Below, one piece after another: positions 50,004 to 58,577 of a DNA stretch of 64,000 nt. Both the position numbers and the translations under genes were made by a program. The DNA lies in NCBI RefSeq assembly GCF_000717995.1, contig NZ_JODM01000006.1, positions 186,001 to 250,000 on the forward strand, given 5' to 3'. The stretch comes from Streptomyces violaceorubidus. GTDB taxonomy: Bacteria > Actinomycetota > Actinomycetes > Streptomycetales > Streptomycetaceae. The notes under the pieces are model-generated. The model saw nothing but the letters and a program-made list of their open reading frames with translations, was not told the origin of the DNA and made no database searches. Every line of letters begins with the position of its first letter. Positions within the stretch are counted from its first letter, which is position 1.

Positions 50004-50520
50004 GGCTCCTGCTCCGCGGAAGACGGGACCCCAGCCATCCTGGTCGCCCCAGGGGCCGGTGGCGCGTGGGCGGGGCCGTCCGGGGGACGCCGGGAGGGGG
50101 CGTGCTCCGCCCCGGGCGGACGCTCCGTCCCGACCGGTACCGCACACGGCGAGTCGTCGGCCGCTTCCTTGCGGGGCGGCGGGCGGTTCGGGCTGTCGGC
50201 GTCGGGGTGAGGTCCGCTCGGGTGTCCGCGCGGCGGAGTCCGTTCCGACGGAGCGGGGCGGCGCGGCGCGCGGTCCGTCGCCCTCCTGCGGCGGGACGGG
50301 AGGCTCGGGCTTCCCGGAGTCAGGACGAGGACCGCACTGCGGTGTGCGCGGTGCGGGTCGGATCGTCGTCGGACGCGGCGGAGTCCGCCCCGAACGCCAG
50401 GCCGGAGCGCAGCGACGGCGACGCGATTGCCGTGCGACGGCGACGCGACCGCTGTGCGACGGCGACGCGGCCGCCGTGCGAGGCCGCGGGCGCCGACCGG
50501 CGCGGTGGCCGGGGAAACGC
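50004..50520. other. 517-bp stretch without a convincing gene
   Basis: Open frames exist on both strands only as Arg/Pro-rich low-complexity sequence, with no family resemblance and no ribosome sites. The only structure seen is the 22-bp triple tandem repeat at 50412-50477. I see no gene. Confidence 0.6.
50412..50477. repeat. 22-bp tandem repeat, three copies
   Basis: Each unit begins GCGACGGCGACGCG and differs from the others by a few bases near its end. It lies about 45 bp after the DeoR stop codon region in the gene-poor gap. Confidence 0.7.
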
Positions 50521-51300
50521 TCAGGCCGTGACGACCCGGACGCCGGCCTCCTCGAACCCGCGCACCAGCTCCGGGGCGGCCGCGCCGTCCGTCACCAGTG
50601 TGTCCACCGACTCTGTCGCGCAGATCCGGGCGAACGCCCGCCGGCCCAGCTTGCTGGAGTCGGCCGCGACGACCACCCGCTCGGCGCGCTCGCACAGCAG
50701 CCGGTTGATCGCGGCCTCCGCCTCGTCGTGGGCCGCGGCGCCGTGCACGACGTCGAAGGCGACGACGCCCAGGACCGCCACGTCGAGCGTGACCTGGCCC
50801 AGCACCCCGTCCGCGAGCGGCCCGATCAGCTCGTACGACTGCGCCCGGGCCACCCCGCCGGTCACCACGATCTTGAACTGCGGTCGGACGGCCAGCTCGT
50901 TGGCGATGTTGAGCGCATTGGTGACCACGGTCAGCGCCGGTGTGCCGGAGGCCAGGTCGGCGCGCACGGCCAGGGCGCGCGCCACCTCGGTGGTGGTCGT
51001 GCCCCCGGTCAGCCCCACCGCCTCGCCGGGTGCCACCAGGGCGGCGACCGCCTGCGCGACGCGCTGCTTCTCCGAGGCACGGCGGGCGGTCTTGTAGCGC
51101 AGCGGCAGTTCGTACGACACCCCGTGCACCACCGCGCCGCCGCGCGTGCGCACCAGCATCTGCTGCTCGGCGAGCCGGTCGAAGTCCCGGCGGATCGTCG
51201 CGGCCGAGACCTCCAGCTCGGTCGCCGCCTCCTCGACGTCCAGCCGGCCGCGCTCAACGAGCAGCTCCAGCAGCGCCTTCCAGCGGGCGTCGCGCGACAT
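50521..51300 (-). CDS. DeoR-family transcriptional regulator
   Basis: The protein has 259 residues; GGAGGCGCGG precedes ATG 51300. HTH: RWKALLELLVERGRLDVEEAATELEVSAATIRRDFDRLAEQQMLVRTRGGAV (about 6-57). The sugar-phosphate sensor (isomerase-like) domain has GEAVGLTGGTTTTEVARAL (about 91-109) and ALTVVTNALNIANEL, VVTGGVARAQSYELIGPLAD. It is divergent from the SIS isomerase-aldolase genes and probably represses them until a sugar phosphate binds. Confidence 0.92.
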   Translation of the reverse strand: MSRDARWKALLELLVERGRLDVEEAATELEVSAATIRRDFDRLAEQQMLVRTRGGAVVHGVSYELPLRYKTARRASEKQRVAQAVAALVAPGEAVGLTGGTTTTEVARALAVRADLASGTPALTVVTNALNIANELAVRPQFKIVVTGGVARAQSYELIGPLADGVLGQVTLDVAVLGVVAFDVVHGAAAHDEAEAAINRLLCERAERVVVAADSSKLGRRAFARICATESVDTLVTDGAAAPELVRGFEEAGVRVVTA

Positions 51301-51361
51301 CCGCGCCTCCGTTCCTCGATCCCCGCCGACCCTAGCGCACCGCACACTTCCCTCGGATTGC

Positions 51362-51389
51362 TTGATTGTGCTCGAAAGCTCGCTATATC
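51362..51389 (+). promoter_or_regulatory. Promoter of the SIS-aldolase operon
   Basis: TTGATT (51362-51367) and TATATC (51384-51389) are 16 bp apart. Between them lies GCTCGAAAGCTCG, which carries the CTTTC/GAAAG core seen in AgaR-type DeoR operators (recalled). GATTGCTTGATTG forms a short direct repeat over the -35. Confidence 0.5.
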
Positions 51390-51427
51390 TTGCAGGAATA
51401 ATCAGCCTGCGTTCGGGAGTGTGCGAC

Positions 51428-52309
51428 ATGACGTACGTCGAGGACGAGCTCAACAGCCAGCCCGAGTGCTGGACGCGCGCCGCCGAGGAAGCGGCAGGCC
51501 ACACGGAGGCGCTGCCGGCGGCGGGGGAGCGGGTGGCGATCGTCGGATGCGGCACCTCGTACTTCATGGCGCAGTCGGCGGCGGCCCTGCGCGAGGACGC
51601 GGGCCTCGGCGAGACGGACGCGTTCGCCGCCTCCGAGTTCCCGCAGGGGCGGAGGTACGACCGGGTCGTGGCCCTCACCCGCTCCGGTACCACCACCGAA
51701 GTACTGGAGCTGCTCCATGAGGTGAAGGGCCGTACGCGCACCGTCGCCCTCACCGCCGACCCCGGGACGCCGGTCATGACGGCCGCCGACGACGTGGTCG
51801 TCCTCGACTTCGCCGACGAACGGTCCGTCGTCCAGACGCGGTTCGCGACCACCGCGCTCACCCTCCTCCGCGCCCACCTGGGCCTGCACACCGACGCCGT
51901 GGTCGCCGACGCCCGCGCCGCACTCGCCGCCGAGCTCCCCGAAAGACTCGTCGAGCGCACCCAGTTCACCTTCCTCGGCCGGGGCTGGACCGTCGGACTG
52001 GCCAACGAGGCCGGCCTCAAGATGCGTGAGGCATCCCTGTCCTGGACGGAGGCCTACCCGGCGATGGAGTACCGGCACGGCCCCATCAGCATCAGCACCG
52101 CGGGCACGGCGACCTGGATGTTCGGCGAGGCGCCGGACGGACTGGCCGACCAGGTGCGCGACACCGGCGCACTGTGGGTGCCCGGTGAGCTGGACCCGCT
52201 GGCCGAACTGGTGCGCGCCCAGCGGCTCGCCGTCGCCGTCGCCGCCGCCCGCGGTCTCGATCCGGACCGCCCGCGCCACCTGACCCGCTCGGTCATCCTC
52301 GCCCCCTGA
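51428..52309 (+). CDS. SIS-domain sugar isomerase (AgaS/GlmS-isomerase-like)
   Basis: The protein has 293 residues; GGGAGTGTGCGAC precedes ATG 51428. Two SIS domains are seen: VAIVGCGTSYFMAQSAAALRE (about 36-56), SRSGTTTEVLEL as ALTRSGTTTEVLELLHE, and TFLGRGWTVGLANEAGLKMREASLSWTEAYPAMEYRHGP (about 179-217). These bind sugar phosphates and isomerise or deaminate amino-sugar phosphates. With the class II aldolase 29 bp downstream and a DeoR regulator, it fits an N-acetylgalactosamine/tagatose-type catabolic operon. A tagatose kinase and deacetylase are not in the window. Confidence 0.85.
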   Translation: MTYVEDELNSQPECWTRAAEEAAGHTEALPAAGERVAIVGCGTSYFMAQSAAALREDAGLGETDAFAASEFPQGRRYDRVVALTRSGTTTEVLELLHEVKGRTRTVALTADPGTPVMTAADDVVVLDFADERSVVQTRFATTALTLLRAHLGLHTDAVVADARAALAAELPERLVERTQFTFLGRGWTVGLANEAGLKMREASLSWTEAYPAMEYRHGPISISTAGTATWMFGEAPDGLADQVRDTGALWVPGELDPLAELVRAQRLAVAVAAARGLDPDRPRHLTRSVILAP

Positions 52310-52338
52310 CGCCCCGACTGCCCGGGAAGGAACAGACC

Positions 52339-53223
52339 GTGCCCCTCGCCACCACCGGCGACCTGATCGGCCGTGCCGCCGCCGAGCGCTCCGCCGTCGC
52401 CGCCTTCAACGTCATCACCCTGGAGCACGTCGAGGCCGTCGTCGCGGGCGCCGAGTCCGTGCGCAGACCCGTCCTCCTCCAGGTCAGCGAGAACGCCGTG
52501 AAGTACCGCTACGGCCGCCTGCTGCCCCTCGCCCGTGCGGCCGTCGCCGCCGCCGAGGCCGCCGCGGTGCCCGTCGCCCTGCACCTCGACCACGTGCAGA
52601 GCGACGGCCTGCTGCGCCAGGCCCCGGACGCCGGGTTCAGCTCCGTGATGTACGACGCCGCCCGGCTGCCCTACGCCGAGAACCTCGCGGCGACCCGGGC
52701 CGCCGCCGACTGGGCGCACGCCCGAGGGCTCTGGATCGAGGCCGAGTTGGGGGAGATCGGCGGCAAGGGCGGCGCCCCGCCGCTCGACGCCCACGCCCCC
52801 GGCGCCCGCACCGACCCCGCCGAGGCGCGCTCCTTCGTCGCCGACTCCGGCGTGGACGCCCTGGCCGTCGCCGTCGGCAGCTCCCACGCCATGACCACCC
52901 GCACCGCGGCCCTGGACCACGACCTGCTCAAGGAACTGTCCGGCACCCTGGACGTCCCCCTCGTCCTGCACGGCTCCTCCGGCGTCCCGGACGCCGAACT
53001 GGCCGCGGCCGTCGCGGGCGGCATCGCCAAGGTCAACGTCGGCACCGCGCTCAACATCGCCATGACCGGCGCGATCCGGGAGCACCTCGCCGCCCGGCCC
53101 GAGGCGGTCGACTCGCGCGGCTACCTCACCGCGGGAAGGGAGGCCATGGCCCGGACGGTGGCGGCGCTCCTCCAGGTGGTGGCCCGCGCCGCGCCCGTCG
53201 CCCCTGCCTCGGCTACTCCTTGA
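52339..53223 (+). CDS. Class II fructose/tagatose-bisphosphate aldolase family
   Basis: The protein has 294 residues; GTG 52339 is preceded by AAGGAACAGACC. Class II aldolase signatures are VPVALHLDHVQSDGLLRQAPDAGFSSVMYDAA (about 78-109, catalytic Asp and zinc His), WIEAELGEIGGKGG (about 132-145), VALAVAVGSSHAM (about 169-180), LHGSSGVPDAEL (about 213-224) and IAKVNVGTALNIAM. It splits a ketose 1,6-bisphosphate into DHAP and glyceraldehyde-3-phosphate; the SIS partner suggests the tagatose substrate. Cotranscribed with the SIS gene. The 3' end overlaps the next gene by 11 bp. Confidence 0.9.
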   Translation: MPLATTGDLIGRAAAERSAVAAFNVITLEHVEAVVAGAESVRRPVLLQVSENAVKYRYGRLLPLARAAVAAAEAAAVPVALHLDHVQSDGLLRQAPDAGFSSVMYDAARLPYAENLAATRAAADWAHARGLWIEAELGEIGGKGGAPPLDAHAPGARTDPAEARSFVADSGVDALAVAVGSSHAMTTRTAALDHDLLKELSGTLDVPLVLHGSSGVPDAELAAAVAGGIAKVNVGTALNIAMTGAIREHLAARPEAVDSRGYLTAGREAMARTVAALLQVVARAAPVAPASATP

Positions 53224-54463
53224 CCGCCCTCAGCACCACGAACTTCCGGTCGCTCGCCACCAGCCGGCTGTTGCCGAACAGGCGCCGCAGCCTGACGTGG
53301 TAGCCCAGGTGCCGGTTGCCGACCACCCACAGTTCGCCGCCGGGGCGCAGCACGCGCCGCGCCCCGGTGAACATCCGCCGCGCCGTGGCGTCGGTCGTGG
53401 CCTGGTGGGAGTGGAACGGCGGGTTGTTGAGCACCAGGTCGACACTGCCGTCGGGCACCCCGGCCAGCCCGTCGCCGACCCGGAACTCCGCCTGGCCCGC
53501 GACCTCGTTCACCCGGTACGTCTCGCGGGCCGAGGCGACCGCCTGGAACGACTCGTCGGTGAACAGCAGCTCCGCGTCGGGATCGGCCAGCGCCACCGCC
53601 GTACCGACCACACCGTTGCCGCAGCCCAGGTCCACCACCCGCCGGAAAGCCCCGGGATCCGGAAGGTGCCGGAGGAAGAAGCGGGTGCCGATGTCGAGCC
53701 GGTCGGCGCAGAACACCCCGGCGTGGTTGACGACGGGCCGGCCGGAGAGCGGTCCGACGTCGTCGGGGAGCCGGTAGCCGAGCGGCCAGGGGTTGGCGGG
53801 CCGCTTCAGCGCGGGATCGGGCTCGGCGAAGATCAGCCGGGCCTTCCTCACCGCCAGCGAGGTCCGGGTCGGGCCGACGATCCGCTCGAACAGCCGGAGC
53901 GTCGAGGTGTGGATCTCCTTCACCATCCCGGTGCCGACCACGACCGTGCCCGCGTGCAGCGCGGGCGCCAGCCGCAGCAACTGGTCCTCCAGCAGGGCGA
54001 GGCTCTTCGGCACCCGCACCAGCAGCACGTCGACGCGGTCCGGCGGCGGATCCTGCGTGGTGAGCAGGCGCACCGAGCCCGGTTCGGCACCGCCGCGCTC
54101 CAGGTTGATCCGCGTCGCCTCCCGGGTCAGGTGGGAGTCGGTGATCTGCACCGGCCCGTGCGCCGCCAGCGCCGTCACCAACGCTCCCCAGCGGTCGCCG
54201 ACGACCACCACCGTGCCGTCCAGGGGGACCTCCCGCTCCGCGAGGTGCGCCAGCAGGTACTCGTCGGAGGCGTCCCAGGCACGGAGCCGGTCGCGCGGGT
54301 CCTCGGGGAAGCGGGACAGGACGTGCCCGCCCCAGGGCGTCCTCATGCGGTCGTCGCCGGCGCTGCGGTCGTGCGTGCCGCGGGCGCTGCGGTCGTTCGT
54401 GCTGCGGGCGCTGCGGTCGTGCGTGCCGCGGGCGCTGCGGTCGTTCGTGCTGCGGTCGTCCAT
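53213..54463 (-). CDS. Methyltransferase of the rRNA RlmG/RsmC type
   Basis: The protein has 416 residues from ATG 54463, or 377 from ATG 54346. Two MTase-like domains: a degenerate N-terminal one (LLAHLAEREVPLDGTVVVVGDRWGALVTALA) and an active C-terminal one with VVDLGCGNGVVGTAVALADP (about 277-296, SAM site) and the N6/N2-methyltransferase motif NNPPFH (about 344-349). This two-domain plan is that of RsmC/RlmG, which methylate guanine N2 in rRNA. The first 39 residues come from a 24-bp tandem repeat (NDRSARGTHDRSAR pattern) and may be non-native; homologues typically start near M-R-T-PWG. A TAGCCT box 9 bases before 54463 allows a leaderless start. Confidence 0.82.
   Translation of the reverse strand: MDDRSTNDRSARGTHDRSARSTNDRSARGTHDRSAGDDRMRTPWGGHVLSRFPEDPRDRLRAWDASDEYLLAHLAEREVPLDGTVVVVGDRWGALVTALAAHGPVQITDSHLTREATRINLERGGAEPGSVRLLTTQDPPPDRVDVLLVRVPKSLALLEDQLLRLAPALHAGTVVVGTGMVKEIHTSTLRLFERIVGPTRTSLAVRKARLIFAEPDPALKRPANPWPLGYRLPDDVGPLSGRPVVNHAGVFCADRLDIGTRFFLRHLPDPGAFRRVVDLGCGNGVVGTAVALADPDAELLFTDESFQAVASARETYRVNEVAGQAEFRVGDGLAGVPDGSVDLVLNNPPFHSHQATTDATARRMFTGARRVLRPGGELWVVGNRHLGYHVRLRRLFGNSRLVASDRKFVVLRAVKE
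54361..54455. repeat. 24-bp tandem repeat, four copies, coding
   Basis: Four units (the last lacking one base) alternate between two versions so the true period is 48 bp. In the methyltransferase frame they encode ARSTNDRS/ARGTHDRS blocks. Copy number changes would keep the frame, as in phase-variable or length-variable repeats. Confidence 0.85.
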
Positions 54464-54541
54464 CGTGTGTCCAGGCTAGCCGAGTCCCAGCTCAGCGCCG
54501 GTGGCACCCGGGCAGGCGGGGCGCGGAGGCAGGATGGGGAC

Positions 54542-55192
54542 ATGGACGCCGAGCTGTTCCCCAGGACCCGTGCCGAGACCGCGCCCGGCGCCGTGCACGT
54601 GCCCGACTGGCTGACCCCGCCACGGCAGCGCGAGCTGCTGGACGCCTGCCGCGCCTGGGCCCGCCCCCCGGCCGGACTCCGCACCGTGCGCACCCCCGGC
54701 GGCGGCACCATGACCGCCCGGCAGGTCTGCCTCGGCCGGCACTGGTACCCGTACGGCTACGCCCCCACCGCCGTCGACGGCGACGGCGCCCCGGTCAAGC
54801 CCTTCCCGGCCTGGCTCGACAACCTCGCCCGGCGCGCGGTGACCGACGCGCTCGGCGCCGCGGCACTCGCACCGGAGCCGTACGACATCGCCCTGATCAA
54901 CTTCTACGACGGCGAGGCCCGTATGGGCATGCACCGCGACGCGGACGAGCGCTCCGACGCCCCCGTGGTCTCCCTGAGCCTCGGCGACACCTGCGTCTTC
55001 CGCTTCGGCAACCCCGGGACCCGCACCCGTCCCTACGTGGACACCGAGCTGCGCAGCGGCGACCTGTTCGTCTTCGGCGGCCCCTCCCGGCTCGCGTACC
55101 ACGGCGTGCCGAAGGTGCACCCGGGCACCGCGCCGCCCGAGTTGGGGCTCGCCGGGCGGCTGAACATCACACTCCGGGTCAGCGGGCTCTGA
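54542..55192 (+). CDS. AlkB-like Fe(II)/2-oxoglutarate DNA/RNA demethylase
   Basis: The protein has 216 residues. AlkB landmarks are VHVPDWLTPPRQRELLDACRAW (start), IALINFYDGEARMGMHRDADERSDAPVVSLSLGDTCVFRFG (about 117-157, iron ligands in HRD) and LVFGGPSRLAYHGVPKV-like FVFGGPSRLAYHGVPKV (second His, about 185), then RLNITLR (2-oxoglutarate-binding Arg). It oxidatively removes methyl groups from bases to repair alkylation damage. It diverges from the methyltransferase gene, with 78 bp between starts. Confidence 0.94.
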   Translation: MDAELFPRTRAETAPGAVHVPDWLTPPRQRELLDACRAWARPPAGLRTVRTPGGGTMTARQVCLGRHWYPYGYAPTAVDGDGAPVKPFPAWLDNLARRAVTDALGAAALAPEPYDIALINFYDGEARMGMHRDADERSDAPVVSLSLGDTCVFRFGNPGTRTRPYVDTELRSGDLFVFGGPSRLAYHGVPKVHPGTAPPELGLAGRLNITLRVSGL

Positions 55193-55229
55193 GCGCCCCG
55201 GGCGGACGGATCATGGGAGACTCCCCCTC

Positions 55230-56465
55230 ATGAGCGGCAAGGCGGACCCCCGAGCGGGGGAAGGGACCACCTCGAGGACGCGGCTGGACCGCGGGCGCGG
55301 CGCGCTCGGACCCGCGTTGGAGCTCGTACACACCGGACGCGCCCCCACCCGGGCCGTCCTCACCGCGGAGCTGGGCGTGACCCGGGCCACGGCCGGGGCG
55401 GTCGCCGCCGAGCTGGAAGCGCTCGGCCTGATCCGGGTGGACGCCAGACCCGGCGCGGCGGCCGGTTCCCAGGGCCGCCCCTCGCACCGCCTCTCGGTCG
55501 CCGAGGACGGGCCCGTCGCCCTCGCCGCCCAGATCCACGCCGACGGCTTCCGCGCGGCCCTGGTCGGCCTCGGCGGCCGGATCGTCGCCACCGCGCCCGG
55601 CTGCGAGGTCGTCGACGCCGACCCGGCGAAGGTGCTGGGCTCCGTCGTCGAGGCGGGCGCGGAACTCCTGCGGCAGACCGGGCGGCGCTGCGTCGGCGCC
55701 GGGCTCGCCGTGCCGTCCGCCGTCGCGGAACCGGAGGGCCTGGCCCTGAACCCGCTGCACCTGGCCTGGCCCGCGGGCGCGCCGGTGCGGGAGATCTTCG
55801 CGCAGCAGGTGCGGGCCGCCGGGATCGAGGGACCCGCCTTCGCCGCCAACGACGTCAACCTCGCCGCCCTCGCCGAGCACCGCCACGGTGCCGGCCGCGG
55901 CGCCCGCGACCTGCTGTGCGTGGCCACCGGCCACCGCGGCGTCGGCGGCGCCCTGGTCCTCGACGGCCGTCTGCACACCGGCAGTTCCGGGCTCGCCCTG
56001 GAGGTCGGCCACCTCGCCGTCAACCCGGAGGGCCGCCCCTGCCACTGCGGCAGCCGCGGCTGCCTGGACGTGGAGACCGACCCGCTGGCCTTCCTCACGG
56101 CGGCCGGTCGCGAGCCGGGCCCCGAGGTGTCCCTGCTCCAGCAGTCCTACGACCTGATCCGCGAGCAGTACGCCGACCCGGCCGTCCGCACGGCCACCGA
56201 GACCCTCATCGACCGTCTGGGCCGGGGACTCGCGGGTCTGGTGAACATCCTCAACCCGGACCGCATCATCCTCGGCGGACTCCACCGCGCTCTCCTCGAC
56301 GCCGACCCGGAGCGGCTGCGCGCGGTCGTCGCCGGGCGCAGCCTGTGGGGCCAGAGCGGCGGGGTGCCGATCCTGCCCTGCGGCCTGGACCACAACAGCC
56401 TGGTCGGCGCGGCGGAGTTGGCCTGGCAGCCGGTCCTGGACGACCCGCTGGGCGTGCCGGCGTAG
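55230..56465 (+). CDS. ROK-family transcriptional repressor
   Basis: The protein has 411 residues. N-terminal winged helix: LGPALELVHTGRAPTRAVLTAELGVTRATAGAVAAELEALGLIRVDARPG (about 26-75). The ROK domain shows VATGHRGVGGALVLDGRLHTGSSGLALEVGHLAVN (about 231-265) and the zinc motif CHCGSRGCLDVE (about 271-282). The ATG lacks a clear ribosome site. It is followed by a convergent VOC gene and has no sugar genes beside it, so its target may be itself or distant. Confidence 0.88.
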   Translation: MSGKADPRAGEGTTSRTRLDRGRGALGPALELVHTGRAPTRAVLTAELGVTRATAGAVAAELEALGLIRVDARPGAAAGSQGRPSHRLSVAEDGPVALAAQIHADGFRAALVGLGGRIVATAPGCEVVDADPAKVLGSVVEAGAELLRQTGRRCVGAGLAVPSAVAEPEGLALNPLHLAWPAGAPVREIFAQQVRAAGIEGPAFAANDVNLAALAEHRHGAGRGARDLLCVATGHRGVGGALVLDGRLHTGSSGLALEVGHLAVNPEGRPCHCGSRGCLDVETDPLAFLTAAGREPGPEVSLLQQSYDLIREQYADPAVRTATETLIDRLGRGLAGLVNILNPDRIILGGLHRALLDADPERLRAVVAGRSLWGQSGGVPILPCGLDHNSLVGAAELAWQPVLDDPLGVPA

Positions 56466-56527
56466 GCGGCCGAAGCGGCCGGCTCACCGGGCCGCGGTCG
56501 GGTCGGCACGGCTCAGGGCGGCGCGGC

Positions 56528-56926
56528 TCAGGGCGCGGGCCGGGCGCCGCCGCTCGGGGCGTGGCTGAGGTCGACGACGCAGAAGACGTTGCCGTCCGGA
56601 TCGGCCAGGACGACGAAGTCGGGGACGGGCGGGTACAGGTCCCACTCGACGGCCCGCGCACCGAGGCCGATCAGCCGCCGCACCTCGGCCCGCTGCTCCT
56701 CGGCCGAGTCGGTGAACAGGTCGAGGTGGAGCCGGGGCCGCGGCTCGGGCGGCGAGTCGCTGCGCAGCAGACCGAGGGCCCGCCCGGAGCCGTCCGCGTA
56801 CTCCAGAGTGCGCCAGGTCTCGCTCTTCCACTCCTCCACGGCGACCAGGGGCAGCGCCGCCGTCCAGAACGCCACCGCGCGGGGTATGTCCGTGACACCT
56901 ATGACGGGTATTCCGAGTCTCAGCAT
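56528..56926 (-). CDS. VOC-family protein
   Basis: The protein has 132 residues, one VOC domain: LGIPVIGVTDIPRAVAFWTAALPLVAVEE at the start and FVVLADPDGNVFCVVDLSHAP at the end. The W-x-x-L-y layout matches the glyoxalase/bleomycin resistance-like superfamily common in Streptomyces. ATG 56926 is in a short gap after the phosphotriesterase gene. Substrate unknown. Confidence 0.86.
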   Translation of the reverse strand: MLRLGIPVIGVTDIPRAVAFWTAALPLVAVEEWKSETWRTLEYADGSGRALGLLRSDSPPEPRPRLHLDLFTDSAEEQRAEVRRLIGLGARAVEWDLYPPVPDFVVLADPDGNVFCVVDLSHAPSGGARPAP

Positions 56927-56976
56927 GATCACGACCCTACGTACTGCGCCGACCCGGTGCACAGCAAGGCGAGTCG

Positions 56977-57888
56977 TCAGCGCCAGTCGGCGGCGAACGC
57001 CCGCGCGGGGTTCTCGGTGAGCATGCGCCGCACCAGGTCGTCCCCCGCGGCGAGCGCCAGCCGGGGAGCCACGCGGCGCAGCAGGTACGGCATGCCCGGA
57101 CCGCCGCTGACCGACCGGGCGGACGCGGTCGTCGTGTCGCCGCCGAGCAGCATCCGGTCGCCGAACCCCGCCTCGGCGAGGTCCCGCACCGCGTCCGGCA
57201 TCCGCCAGTCGGTGCCGTGGTTCGCCCGCGACGGTCCGTCGAAGGCCAGCCAGCACCCCGACCCGGCGGACTGCCGGTGCGTCACGGGGTCGGGGGAGCG
57301 GTTGAGGTGACCGAGGATCACCCGATGCGGGGGGACACCCGACTCGCCGCACAGGAGGTCCAGTACGTCCAGGGCGCCGGTGCCCAGCTCCAGGTGCACG
57401 GCGATCGGCGCTCCCGTCGCGTGGTGGGCCTCGGCCGCCGCCGACATGGTCCACCGGGCGTGCGCGTCGAGCGCGTGGAAGCCGCCCGCCACCTTGATCA
57501 GTCCGGCGCGTACGCCCGACGTCCCGATGCCCCGCGTCAGTTCGGCGACGAAGACGTCCGCGGCACGGCCACGCAGCGCGGTGAGCGTGCTGTCGTCGTA
57601 GTGGACGTCCTGGTGCAGTCCCGTGGCGGCCACCACGTGGACGCCGGTCGCCCGGGACAGCACCGGCAGATCCGCGGCCCGCCTGCCGAGCCCGTACGGC
57701 GTCCACTGCACCACCGCGCCGCCGCCCTGCTCCCGGAACGCGGTCAGCTCGGCACGCGCCGCCGCCACGTCGTTCAGCTCCTCGCCGGGCAGTCGGGGGC
57801 TCGCGAAGAACAGGTGGTCGTGGGCGTCGCACACGCCCAACTCCGCGCCCGGCACGTCCCCGAGGACCGTGCGGACGGCGCCGCTCAC
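56977..57888 (-). CDS. Phosphotriesterase-family (amidohydrolase) metal-dependent hydrolase
   Basis: The protein has 303 residues. The start GTG 57888 overlaps the DUF4865 stop, so the genes are coupled. It shows the amidohydrolase barrel of PTE-like lactonases: VCDAHDHLFFASP (His-x-His at about 21-23), GLIKVAGGFHALD (bridging Lys about 126), IAVHLELGTGALD (His about 159), VILGHLNRSPD (His about 185) and DRMLLGGDTTT (Asp about 245). Relatives hydrolyse lactones or phosphotriesters. The TetR-DUF4865-PTE set forms a probable operon on one strand. Confidence 0.88.
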   Translation of the reverse strand: MSGAVRTVLGDVPGAELGVCDAHDHLFFASPRLPGEELNDVAAARAELTAFREQGGGAVVQWTPYGLGRRAADLPVLSRATGVHVVAATGLHQDVHYDDSTLTALRGRAADVFVAELTRGIGTSGVRAGLIKVAGGFHALDAHARWTMSAAAEAHHATGAPIAVHLELGTGALDVLDLLCGESGVPPHRVILGHLNRSPDPVTHRQSAGSGCWLAFDGPSRANHGTDWRMPDAVRDLAEAGFGDRMLLGGDTTTASARSVSGGPGMPYLLRRVAPRLALAAGDDLVRRMLTENPARAFAADWR

Positions 57889-58463
57889 CACTGCCGCCCC
57901 CTCGGCGGCAGGCCCCGCCCGGGCCCGGAGAGGTGCGGTACCCGGAAGGCCTCGCCCTCCACCCCGTCGGGCGCGTCGCCCGAGTGGAGCGAGAGGTGCA
58001 CCAGCTCCCAGCGCCCGGTGTCCACCACCGCCGCCGCGAGCAGCGCCCCGCCGAGGGCCGCCAGCCGCCCGGTCTTCCGCACCGCGTCGGCCGCCACCTC
58101 CGACAGCGGTGACCCTTCCGGCACCGGCCGCCGCCGCAGGACCGCCGTCCGCGCGGGGCTGCCGGCGGCGCCGCCCTCCTCGTACGCCAGACCGGTCCAC
58201 TGCCGGACCGCGAGCCGGCCGAAGTCGTCGGTGGGCCGCTGGAAGGCGCCCTCCCAGAGGAAGGCGTTCATGCCCTCCACGGTGTGCCACAGGTAGAACG
58301 GCGCGTACTGGTTGACCGGAGAGCCGCCCTGCCCGCGCTCGCGGACCGGATACGCCTTGAGTCCGAGCCCGGGCCAGTCGTCCAGCAGGTGCCCGGTGCG
58401 GGCCACGCGCTCCCTGATGACGTCCGTCGGGTAGTCGGCGGGCAGGGTGAAGGCGTACTGCAT
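57885..58463 (-). CDS. DUF4865 family protein
   Basis: The protein has 192 residues from ATG 58463. The family start MQYAFTLPADYPTDVIRERVARTGHLLDDWPGLGLKAY is clear, followed by GSPVNQYAPFYLWHTVEGMNAFLWEGAFQRPTDDFGRLAVRQWTGLAYEEG. DUF4865 has an alpha-beta barrel fold of the dimeric ABM-like sort; function is unknown. The frame is open further upstream to GTG 58664, making an in-frame fusion with a cupin stub. GTGA coupling joins it to the phosphotriesterase gene. Confidence 0.85.
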   Translation of the reverse strand: MQYAFTLPADYPTDVIRERVARTGHLLDDWPGLGLKAYPVRERGQGGSPVNQYAPFYLWHTVEGMNAFLWEGAFQRPTDDFGRLAVRQWTGLAYEEGGAAGSPARTAVLRRRPVPEGSPLSEVAADAVRKTGRLAALGGALLAAAVVDTGRWELVHLSLHSGDAPDGVEGEAFRVPHLSGPGRGLPPRGRQW

Positions 58464-58545
58464 GGCGTGCCGCGGACGCCCCCTCGGACGTGCCGGTCCC
58501 CGGGCGCGACGTGTGCGCCCCACGCGGTGGTCGTGCCCGGGGCCC

Positions 58546-58576
58546 TCGCCCCCTCGTGCGCGTCGGTTCCCGCCGC
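58546..58576. repeat. 31-bp direct repeat, copy 1
   Basis: Identical over 31 bases to 61073-61103, in the same orientation. It begins TCGCCCCCTCGTGCGC and ends CGGTTCCCGCCGC. It lies exactly where cupin homology ends. Confidence 0.85.
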
Positions 58577-58577
58577 G

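Noticed and set aside
50412-50477. CRISPR array
   Set aside because: The 22-bp units are directly adjacent with no spacers, and no cas genes are nearby.
54361-54455. Non-coding repeat
   Set aside because: It stays open in the methyltransferase frame and has a possible leaderless start upstream, so it may be translated. It is reported as a coding repeat with a doubtful start.
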